Shown here: piece after piece, positions 8,257-18,900 of the stretch | How positions within the stretch are numbered: the first letter of the stretch is position 1 | How the letters are laid out: each line of letters opens with the position of its first letter | NCBI RefSeq assembly: GCF_051650185.1 | Contig: NZ_JBOFIN010000077.1 | Span: 38,309 to 102,308 of the forward strand | Direction: 5' to 3' | DNA length: 64,000 nt | DNA from: Scandinavium sp051650185 | Lineage (GTDB): Bacteria; Pseudomonadota; Gammaproteobacteria; Enterobacterales; Enterobacteriaceae | Program-made: the position numbers and the translations under genes | The notes under the pieces: model-generated | Seen by the model: only the letters and a program-made list of their open reading frames with translations | Database searches by the model: none | What the model was told of the DNA's origin: nothing

Positions 8257-9869
8257 GCATCGGTCCTTTGAGGCGGTGTGGCCGGAGCCGCATACCAGTT
8301 CTCTTTGGCGACCATCACGGCGCCTTCCGGTTGCAGCACAAAGTTTGGCGACATTATCTGTACGTTAAATTCGTTGAAGACATCCTGGATGTGGCTGTGC
8401 AGCGCATTACGAGCCACCGCCAGGGAGGTGCCAGGCAGCAACTTCACCTGCAGTTCATAGGAAATATACCAGTCCATCAGGCTCAATTGCCGCACAATCG
8501 GCGGCTGACTGTGGTCAATGCCTTCAGCTCGACGGGCCGCCAGTTCAAGCATGGCGTGAACCTGCCGCCAGGGTGTGTCATAACCGATAGTGACACCGGT
8601 AGTGAGATTGACGCCCCCGCCAGGATTCTGTGCACTGAGGTTGGTAATTTTGCCGCTGACCACCACCGCATTGGGGACGGTCACCACATAGTTTTCACGG
8701 GTGATGATTTTGGTTGCCAGCATGCCGATTTCACTCACCTGTCCTTCGTTATCCGCAATACGAATCACATCGCCCTTACGCAGCGCCCGGGAGTAAATCA
8801 GCACCAGACCGCTCATTGCATGGTTCATCAACCCGGCCGATCCTAACGTCAGCATCAAACCGAAAAAGACACTGATGCCTTTAAAGGCCAGCGAGTTGGC
8901 TCCGGGTAAGAAGGGATAAGCGGCAGACAAAGCGAATAACCAGACCATGACCGTGATCAGCCTTCGCGTCGCACCGACCGTTTCGGGGTGAAGACCAGGG
9001 ACCTGAACTTTACCCGCCTCAACCTGGTTGAGTAAAACCTTGAGTAATTTAATTATAAACGAAGTAATCAGGAAGATTATCAAGACGATAACTAAACCCG
9101 GCAGCGCAGAGACTATCGACAACGCAATCTTTTGCAGCACCAGTACGGTCCAGTCGCCGAGCGATTCGCCCCACACCCGGGTCCACGGGAAAAGGCTGAA
9201 CATCCAGCCAAGCCACAGGTAAGCCGCCACCAGGCTCAACAGGATCATCAACAGGCCAAACAGCTTTGACTCAATGGCCCCAAGAAAACGCCGCCAGCTG
9301 TGCGGGATGAGGCCGCGTTTTTCCAACAGCATCCGGCGGTTATAACGCTGCACCCAGCGCCAGGCGCGGTAAGCACCGTAACAAAACAGCGCCAGAACCC
9401 CCGCGCCCAGTACTGATTTCACCCCTGCCAGTGCCAGATAGCCGGTGTTGTACTGGTCACGCAGCGCGGTACGCTGCAACTCCATTCGCGCCAACACTCG
9501 CTGTGCCGCCTGATCGAGCGTTAAATCGTCGCCTTCATCAAGGTCAGCCTGGCTGAGCAGCATGATGGGTTTGCCGTTCATCAGGAACAGCCGCGCAGGC
9601 TGGTGGTAACGGGTGACAGGTTCGATGGTCAGCGGTTTGCTGACATCCTCACGGGTGAAGGCTCGTAGCGTATTACGAATGCGCAGCACGCGCTCTTCCG
9701 GCGTACTGAGGCCAAAGGTGGCCTGAAGCATGACGATGGGTTGATGGAAAATATAAACCGTTCGCGCCCGTTCCTGGTCGGTCGGCTGCTGCCGGGGCTC
9801 AGCGGCAAAAAGCGGAAACGCGAGCAACAATGAGATCCACGCCAGCAAAACATGCCGCATCCTGTTCAT
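8253..9869 (-). CDS. MscS-family mechanosensitive channel with periplasmic N-terminal domain
   Basis: A 538-residue inner-membrane channel. A signal peptide (residues 1-22, ending FPLFAA) is followed by about 120 residues of periplasmic domain (HQPIVMLQATFGLSTPEER) seen in longer MscS relatives. Several membrane segments then lead to the MscS pore helix (FFGLMLTLGSAGLMNHAMSG), the beta domain (RKGDVIRIADNEGQVSEIG, VTVPNAVVV) and the cytoplasmic vestibule. These elements identify the family clearly, but it is not MscS, MscK or MscM themselves. The start is taken as ATG 9869 with GGGTG 7 nt upstream; a GTG three codons earlier is possible. It is the first gene of an operon with three outer-membrane barrels and a DUF4056 protein, an unusual context for a channel usually found alone. 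Confidence 0.92.
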   Translation of the reverse strand: MNRMRHVLLAWISLLLAFPLFAAEPRQQPTDQERARTVYIFHQPIVMLQATFGLSTPEERVLRIRNTLRAFTREDVSKPLTIEPVTRYHQPARLFLMNGKPIMLLSQADLDEGDDLTLDQAAQRVLARMELQRTALRDQYNTGYLALAGVKSVLGAGVLALFCYGAYRAWRWVQRYNRRMLLEKRGLIPHSWRRFLGAIESKLFGLLMILLSLVAAYLWLGWMFSLFPWTRVWGESLGDWTVLVLQKIALSIVSALPGLVIVLIIFLITSFIIKLLKVLLNQVEAGKVQVPGLHPETVGATRRLITVMVWLFALSAAYPFLPGANSLAFKGISVFFGLMLTLGSAGLMNHAMSGLVLIYSRALRKGDVIRIADNEGQVSEIGMLATKIITRENYVVTVPNAVVVSGKITNLSAQNPGGGVNLTTGVTIGYDTPWRQVHAMLELAARRAEGIDHSQPPIVRQLSLMDWYISYELQVKLLPGTSLAVARNALHSHIQDVFNEFNVQIMSPNFVLQPEGAVMVAKENWYAAPATPPQRTDA

Positions 9870-9914
9870 AATCAACACCCGCAGAAGTGAATATTTTCGT
9901 TATTATTCATAAGC

Positions 9915-9962
9915 TCAAAAGCAAAAGGCTGGCTTACTCTTTGTTGAGCATAGACCAGCCTT
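9915..9962 (-). terminator. Rho-independent terminator of the giant autotransporter gene
   Basis: Perfect 8-bp arms AAGGCTGG (9925-9932) and CCAGCCTT (9955-9962) enclose a 22-nt loop. In the minus direction they are followed by TTTTGCTTTTG. The hairpin starts 19 bp past the autotransporter stop codon. Confidence 0.7.
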
Positions 9963-9980
9963 AGGCTATTTCAAGACGCC

Positions 9981-12900
9981 TCAGAAACGGATTTTCATCC
10001 CCACTGACGCGGAGAGGTTCGCGTCGAGGCTGGAATCGCCCCCGTTATCCCAGGTTTTGCCCACTTCGGTGTAAGCCTGAACGTCACTGGTGACGGTCCA
10101 GGTGGCGCCAACAGCGGCTTCCGTCGCAGAAAACTTCTGACTGGATTTCAGCGTTGTTTTCCCGTTGCTGTTGTCGCCGCTGCGGTAGGTCACGCCGTCT
10201 TCCCCGTCGCTCAGCTCCTGCCAGTAGTTCACCCGAACATAGGGTTTTACCTTGCCCATGTTGGTGTCGTAATCGGCTGTCAGGCGTGCGCCAAGACGTC
10301 CAATCACGGCACTGTCGGCATCCACGGTTACTTTGGTGTTGACGCCGTCATTGAGCGTGGTGTCGTCGAAGTTGCTCCACTGCCAGACCAGTTGTGCCTG
10401 CGGCTCAAAGGCCCAGTTGCTGTCGCCAATTTGCCACGGTTTGCCCACTTCAACGGAGGCAGTAAGGGTGTTGCCGTCCGGATGATAGGTGTCGTTGCTG
10501 CCTTCACTTTTCAAATCGACAGAGTGATAGCCGTATTGCAGGACGTTATCGACATACAGGCCGTCGGTGTCTGTCCAGGTCGCATACCCGCCAAGATAAG
10601 AAGAGAAGGTGGAGTTATAGGCTGAACCGCCGCCCATTCCGGTGTTGCCGCTGACGGAGCTGTCGAGATCCATAAAGGTGGTGTAAATACCTGAACGCCA
10701 TTTGTCGTTCTGCCACAGATCGAGCCCCATCTGCATGCCATCGTACTGCGAATGACTTTTGCTGCTGGTTGCGTCGTTCAGATGCTGATCCACCGTTTTG
10801 GTCAGGTAACGCGCCCAGAAGCGCCCTTCCTGATCTTCCGGCACATCGGCACGCCACGGCTGTTCGTCGCCGACGCGCTGATGCAACGTGCCGAGTACAA
10901 ACAAATCAGCCTGACGCACAATCGACGGCAGCGTATCGAAGCCCGGAACCACCGGGCTGTAACCCGCCCGCAGGAACCAGTCTTCCCCTGCTCCGCTCGC
11001 ATTCCCGGCGTACAGCTGATACTGCCAGGCTCCGGCGATCAGCTTTTGCTCGCCAATGGAAAACGCGTCTTTGGTGGTTTGTGCGGTCGTCGTCGCGCCA
11101 TTGAGGGCTTCCACCACCATAATGCCATCGCCGGTTGTCGGTTCACCAAGTTGGCTCACGTCAATATCCAGCAGCGTGCGTCCGGTCGCCGTTCCGCCGT
11201 TGATCACCAGCTTGTCTGCGACACCAGGACTGTGCTGCTGAGCGGCGATTTTCAGCGTGCCGTCCATCCCAACGTAATCCCCGTTCACGGTCAGCGTTGA
11301 ACCGACGTTTCCGCCGCGCAGATTGACCGTTCCCTGGTTCACCAGGCCCGCCACCGTTTGATTACGCCCGCCTGTATCAAGTGTCCCGTTCTGGCTGACG
11401 ATATGCAGCGAGTTAGCGCTGAAGCGAGAAACGCCTCCCGCCAGCAGCGTGCCGTTTTCCACCAGCGTCATACCTCGCCAGGTATTGATGCCATTCAGCA
11501 CCGTGGTGCCGCTGCCGCGCTGGATGAAATCACCGGTGCCGGAGATAGTGCCGTCGAGATCCAAAGTGTTATTACGGTTCACCACCAGGTCGCCCAGGTT
11601 AACGATATTGCCCGTCACGCTGCCGCTGCCTCCGCCCGTTCCCAGTTGCAGCGTGCCATTAAGAATGGTGGTCTTGCCCTCGAAAGTGCTGTCTTTGGTC
11701 AGGGTGAGGGTGCCGTCGCCTGCTTTGGTCAAATCGCCGCTGCCACCGACTGCCGCCAGTAACGACACGTTGTTGCCGTTGGTATCGAGGGTGCCGCCGT
11801 CGCCGCTCAGCGTCCAGGCGCGGGAAGTCTCAAAGGCTGATGCGTAACGGAATGTCCCGCCGTTCAGCGTAATGCCGGTGCCGGATGCCCCCAGATTGCT
11901 GTCTTTCGCCACCTGCAGCACGCCATCACTGACGGTGGTGCCGCCCTGATACTGGTTATCCGCCGTCAGGATCAGCGTGCCGAGATCGGCTTTGTCCAGC
12001 CCGCCGCTGCCGTTAATCACGGAGTTAATCGTGGCGGTATAGCCTTTACCTGCAAGGGTTCCATCCCCGACGCGAATCAATGTGTCCGCGGTGTTGGTGG
12101 TGATCGTCCCGTCGTTTATCACATACCCGTCGGTCGTGAACTGTGCGCCGCTGATGACGATCGCACCGAGGCTGTTATCGACCGTCACATTTCCCACTTC
12201 CCCGCTGAACACCGCAAAGGCACCATCGCTGAAACGGGTATTGAATTTGCCTCCCGGATCGGTCAAATCCGTCGTCCAGTTATCGTTGCCGTTGCTGTTT
12301 TGCCAGACGCCGTCGCCGCCGTCGATTTTGCCGTTGTTCTTCAGCACCCCGCCTGCGCCGCCGGTGCCATCCCAGAAGCGCATGGTGTAACCCGTGCGGT
12401 TGACGAGGTTGACCTGACCGTCAATCGAGGTCTGGACATACAGATCGTCTGCCGCCTCCGGGGCTGCGCCTATCTCCAGAATACGGTGGGTTAAAGCACC
12501 GGTGTAGTTGATGACGCGATAAACGCCGACGTCAAAATTCCCGCCCGGGGTCTGGGTGATATTGAGCTTACCGTCGAGGGTCAGATCGCCGTTCACGTTG
12601 AGCAGGTCGTTCAGCGCCCCGCCCGGGGTACCGGACTGGCCGAACTGGAAATCGAGCTGGGCATTGCTGGCCAGCGTAAGGCTCTGCATGGTCAACTCCC
12701 CGACGCTCCCGAGGGTGCTGCCCGGCGCCAGATGCCCGTTATCCACCACGCTGACATTGCCGCCGAGTGTGCCATTGCCACCGAGAGTGGCATTGCCTGC
12801 CACGCTGGTTGCCCCTGTCGCCGCACTCTGATTACCGTTAATCAGCAATACGCCTTTCAGCACGGAGGCCGCGCCGGTAAACGTGTTATCTGCGGTCAGG

Positions 12901-15900
12901 GTCAGAATGCCGGTGCCCACTTTTTCAAGCCCGCCGCCCACACCGGAAATCAGGCCACTGAGGGTGTCATTGCGATTGAGATTGCCTTCGCTGAGGGTGG
13001 CATCGCCAAGATTGACCGTGCCTGCGCCAGAAAGCGAACCGATGGACGTCTTCCCGGAGGAATCCGCCAGGGTGACGTTCCCGCCGCTTTGGTTGCTGAT
13101 GCTGGCGTTAGCCGCCTGCGCATTGCCGGAGAAGGCGACAAGTCCTGCGTTGGCTGTGGTGCTGGTGCCGCCGTCAGCCGAACCCGAATAGAGAGTCTGA
13201 GAAGTGGCATCGACGATTATCGCCGCGCTTCCGGCATTACTGCTGTCAGCAAAAATAGCCGTGCCGCCTGTCAGCCCAATGTTGCTCTGCCCGGCGCTGG
13301 CGCTATTGGCGAAGGCCAGCGTCGAGTTAGTGACGTCAAAGACGTGAGACTGTGCGCTGGCGCTGTTGTTGAAGTTCAGCCGCGCCTGATTAGTCATTGT
13401 CACCGCACTGTTTGCCGTTCCCCCGAGCGTCCCGGTGGTGTTCGCGTTGACCGTCAGAGTGCCGTTGCCGTTTTTGCCGGTGAGGGTGGTGTCGCCTTTG
13501 TAAGTATTCGCCACGTTAAGATCCAGCGCGCCCGCTGTACCCACCGAGGTATCGACCACAGCCAGATCGCCATCCCCGCCAATCACGCCCGCTGGCGTAA
13601 AGGTATGGCCGTAAGGGTCCAGCGTGCCGCCGCCATCAGCATCCAGGAAAATCAGGCGGTCAGTGGTGAAGTCCGCACCAGACTGAAGAGCGGCGCCGTT
13701 GCTGATGGTGATGGAGGTGCCAGCATCACCCAGGCTGGTGTCCTTGCTGACCTGCAGCGTGCCGCCCCAAATTTCGGTGCCACCTGCGTAAGCGTTATCC
13801 CCGTTGAGGATCAGCCGACCCGGATCGGTTTTGAGCAAACGCAGATCGAAAAGATCAAGGTTATTCTTCACCAGGTTGGTGTCGATGGTCGCCGTCACAT
13901 CCGCGCCCGTCGCCCCGTCACCCACGCGGATCAGGAAGTAGCGATCGGCCGCAGTCTGCCCTTGTGCAGCATAGGTGTTATCCGGGGTGCTATTGCCGCC
14001 AATCTGGGTGAAGATCATCGCCAGGTCGGAATCCGGGTTAAGGGGGTCAGTGCTGACAACGTAGCCATCCGTCGTAAATTGCATTCCGGAGGTTCGGACC
14101 TGACCGAAGGCGTTAGTGACAGTCACATTCCCTTTGAGTCCCTGGAAGATGGCGAAGGCATTATCCGCCCATGGCGCATTGCCATCACCGTCAGACACGG
14201 TCCAGTTATTTGAGGTACTCCCTAATCCGCTGAACCAGTAGCCATTCCCCCCGTCGACCACGTCGTTCCCTTCCGTACCGCTCGGACCGTGGTTATTCCC
14301 CAAAATATCACCGTCCCAGAACTGCTGTTGGTTAAGCGGCAGCGTAAAGTTTTGCACCAGATTCACTTCGTGATTGATATTGGTCTGAACCGAGTACCGC
14401 CCCGGGAAATTGGTGGGCAGCGAGCCTATCTCCAGAGTGTTATTGGTCAACAAGCCGGTGTAGTTATAGAGCCGGTAGACCCCCGGCAGGAAGCTGCCGC
14501 CGTCGGTCAGGGCGACATTGACCGTACCGTCCAGCGTCAGATTGCCGTTCACCTGCACCAGGTCATTCAACGCCCCGCCAGGCTGATAGGCCTGCCCCAG
14601 CTGGAACTGGCTGTTGGTGTCGCTCGCCAGCGTCAGGCTGCCGTTGACCGTCAGCGTGCCCGTGCCGTTGCCCTGATTATCATCGCCCGGTTTGATGGTT
14701 GTACCCGTCTGGAACACGACGTCGCCGCCGATCGTGCCGTTACCGCCCAGCGTGCTGCCGCTGTAAACAGTTGTCAGCCCGGAGCCCGTCTGCACGCCGT
14801 TGATAAGCAAGGTGCCCTGCTCAACATTCGTGGTGCCTGCGTAGGTGTTATTGCCGCCAAGACGCGTCACCCCCGCCCCAATCTGGTGGAAATTCCCGCT
14901 GCCGGAGATGACGCCATTCAGCGCCACTGCATCAGAACGGTTCACGGTGAACGTGCCGTTATCGGTAATGTTGGTGGCGGTCGACAGGCTGCCCGTGGTG
15001 CCGCCAGCACCTAAAGTCAGCTCTGAATTACTGCCGATCAGCGTATTGCCGGTATAGGTATTATTGCCGAGCAGAACAGTGTCGCCGCTGTTGATGCGTT
15101 CCATCCCGCCGCTGCCGGAAATCACCCCGCTGTAGGTTTGATCGAGAGCCCCATCAAAGGAGACCAGGCTGTCTGCACCGAGCGTACTGATGTTGTAGTT
15201 GTGGATAGTGGCCTGTGCGCTTTGCGTCGCGCTGTCGCCTGTTCTTAACGTCGCGCCGTTATTCACGTTAATCACTGGCGTGCCGGAAAGCGTCAGGTCG
15301 TTCACTACCCGTACATCGGTTGTTGCACCGTCCAGCGTCAACGTGCTCCAGCCGCTGCCGATATTGGTTGCCACGCTGGTGTTATCCGCAGTAAGGGTGC
15401 CGATTTTAGCCGGATCAGCGCCTGCATTTGTGCCGTTCAGCGTGAGCGTACTGCCCGTTCCGCCCTGGCTCAAAATATGGGTCGTCTGACTCAAATCGAC
15501 ATTCCCGACAGTCGCCCGGTCCTGCCCATCGTTGCCGCTAAAGGTCACGCCCCCGGCGAACACCCCGCTGTTCCAGGTGAACTGGTCGCTGCCGCTTCCC
15601 AGGGTGATCTCCCCACGGGTATTGCCGCCGCTCAGCGTCACGCTGTCATTTCCGCTGCCCGTAAGAATGGCCTGCGCCGTCGAACTCGCCGCCTGCAAGG
15701 TGCCGCTGTTGGTGACGGTATTATTCGCCGCGCCTGAAGCATCAATCACTTTCGCGTTCTGGCTCTGGCTGGTGATAGTGCCGGTGTTGTTAATGGTGCG
15801 ATTTGCCGCCGTGCCGTTAAGCACAATCAGCGAACTGCTGTTGCTGGTACTGCTGGAATTGATGGTGCCGCTGTTGGTGAAGGAGCCGGTATTGGCGGCG

Positions 15901-18900
15901 AGGATCGTGCTGCCGGTATTGCTTGTAGTCTGGATATTACCGCTATTAGTCAGGCTGCTGGCATTAGTCGCATCAATAGCCGCCCCCGCCGAAGATCCCA
16001 TGGTGATATTGGTTCCACTGTTGACGGTGCCGTTGGTTTTCGCCAGCACGCCCACGCTATTGGCCCCGTTGCCATTAATGGTGTAGCCGTTGCCAATGGT
16101 CAGGTTCCCGGTGGTGGCTGAGCCATCGCCCTTCATAAAGGCGAACCCGCTACCGCTGCCGCTCACATTCAGGATATTGCCGGTGCCTTCGGCATCAAAA
16201 GTCACCGCCGTGCGGATAGCGGGGCCATTGGCAGCATTGATGGTGACACGGTTAAGATTGATGTTACTTGAGCTGGCATTGTTATTAATGCCTGCGCCGG
16301 TACCGGTCAAATCGATAACGGTGTCGCTCGCCGTAAACGAAGATGCGCCCGTGCTGTCAATCAGCACACCATCGGCATCACCGCCCGCAGTGATGTGGTT
16401 ACCGGTGCCGTTGACGGTGAGCTGCGCACCGTCGCCGGTGAGCTGAACAGCCGCCTTACCCCCGCTGGCATTCACGACGCCGAGACGGTCAACCACCGCT
16501 CCGCCTCCCTGAACGCGAACCCCGACGTTGTTGCTGCCCGTCGTGCCTGACACTGAAATGGTGCCGTTGTTGGTCAGTGTGCCGCTGTTTTGAATATCCA
16601 CCCCGATGTTGCCGCTGCCGGAAACACTGACATTAGAGTTAACCGTCGCAATCCCGGCATCGTGTAACACAATGCCGCTGCTGTTGGTGCCTGACAGGTT
16701 GAGATTCGCTCCGGCATTCAGCGTTAAATTCCCCAGATTCGACACGTTGTAACCGACGATCCCACTCTGCCCGGACGCGGAACCGATCACCGCGGCGGAA
16801 GTGACATTCGTCGCCCGAGGCGTCTCGCCAATATCGCCGTTAATGCCGTAATCACGCCCATCCACCAACACGGCGGTGGTGTTATTTCCCGCCAGGACAA
16901 TGGAGCCATCATCAATGGTCCCTTCAGCGCCGCCCGTGACTTTTACGCCGACCGCGTTATTGCCGGTAACGGTAATTTTCGCGGCCCCCGTCGACATTTT
17001 CGTGGGCACATCGTCGCTTTCATCTTCCGTGTTCAAATCATCCACACCGTTGGCAAACACCCCAGTCGAGCCACTGCCGTTAACGTTCAGCACATAAGCG
17101 CCACCGGTGGTCGCGCCGGTGAAAATCGCCCCGCTGTCGACGGCAAACAGGATCGAATCCGCCATCCCGCTGTCGGTGATCGTCGGGTTGCTGATGTTGA
17201 TGTTCGCCCCCTGGCCCCAGGCGTAGTAGCCGATTTGCTTCTGGTTCTCAAAGGTCAGCGTGGAATCATTGCCGATGTTGATGGTGGCGTCACCACGGGC
17301 ATGCACGCCGATGGCTCCGGCTGAGAGCAGGCGAATCGTGGAATCCAGCTGGACCGTCGCGTCATTGCCGTCAAGCCCTTCGGCATAAACGGCATAATTG
17401 CGATAGGAATAAGGGTTACTGTCCGTCCCCCCCAGATCGCCGGTGCTGCCGACCGTGATGGCACTGCTGTTGGTAGACGTGAGACTGGCATCGGTATTCA
17501 ACGCCAGCACGCTGAGGGCAATATTATTATCGCCGTCCACCTGAATGTCGCCGTTGTTGGTGACGATACCGGTGTTGTCCTGCACATACATGCCATAGTT
17601 GGCGGCCGCCGAGCCGGAGGTCAGTTGGCCCAGCACGTTAATGTTTCCGTTATTGGTCACCGGGCCGGTGTTGCCGCTGGCAATCATCCCGGCAGCGTTG
17701 CGGACGTTATCAAGGATCGTGATAGTGCCCGCGGCGCTGTTTTCTACCGCCCCGCTGCTCTGGGTGAAAATCCCGGCGCTAAGATCGCCGCTCCCGACCA
17801 GGTTCACTGCGGCAGGCGTGCCGCTGCTGGTTAACGGCGAACCGCCAAGGTAGATATTGCCGCTGTTGGTAAAGGTTGCGTCGTCGCCCACCAGCACGCC
17901 GTAGCCACCGCCGTGCCCGTCGGTATTATGGCTGTTTCCGGTCAACACAATCGTCCCGGTGGCGCTGTTACTGCCCTGCGTATTCCCCGCAGCAATCATG
18001 CCCCAGGCGTTATGCGTGGCTGAGTCCGTAACGGCGATGTTGATAATGCCGTTGTTGGTCAGGGTACTGTCGCCCTGGCTTGCCATACCCATCGCGCCAG
18101 CGTTGTTCACATTCTGATTGACGCCATTTTTTTCCAGAAACAGCCCGGCATTCAGCACGCCGTTGTTGATCGCCACTGAATCCGTCGCCAGCATGCCAAC
18201 GGGAAGCGGGCTGTTACCGCTGCTGCGCCACGCATTAATGGCACCGTTGTTAGTAATCACGCCCCCGGAAAGGGCCTCCATAACAGCCGAAGCCCCATCC
18301 ACCGCCAGACTCCCCGTACTGGTTACGGTGCCGCTGGTTCCTTCCCCATTGGCATAAATTACCCGCAGGTCGCCAGTTCCCTCCGTTGCATTGTTGCTAT
18401 GCACTCCGCGATCGTCCCAGACGTAATAGCGCATGTCGATGGAGGTGCTCTCAGCCTGAGACAGCAGATTGGTGATGATAGTGTTATAGACCTGCTGGGC
18501 TTCTACTGAGGAATCAATCACTTCACCGTCGACCGTCGCCCCGGCGGTAAGCCAGTACTGGATTTGTGCTTTTCCCGCGTAGTTTCCCTGGCCGATCAGA
18601 TAATCATTCACGTCGGCGATATCCGTCGCCGAGTTAATGGTGAAGGTTTTGTCGGCCAGGCGACGTACATTGCCCAGTGGCCCTACCTCATAGTTTGGCA
18701 ATGTCAGGCTGTAGTTATACGCCGTACTCTGGGCAGTGACTTCCTGGTCACTGTTGGCGATGACGGCCGCCGGGCGGAAATGAATATAGTTATCTGACTG
18801 CCAGTTCACGGCGCTTTGTTCGCCTGCGCCGCCATCAGCCCGCGCCAAAGTGGATTCTTTTGCCAGTAAATCAAGCGTGTTCATCGCCGCTGAAATCGGC

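Noticed and set aside
12732..14213. 493-codon open frame on the plus strand
   Set aside because: Antisense to the autotransporter passenger; Arg/Ala/Val-rich low-information translation typical of a shadow frame.
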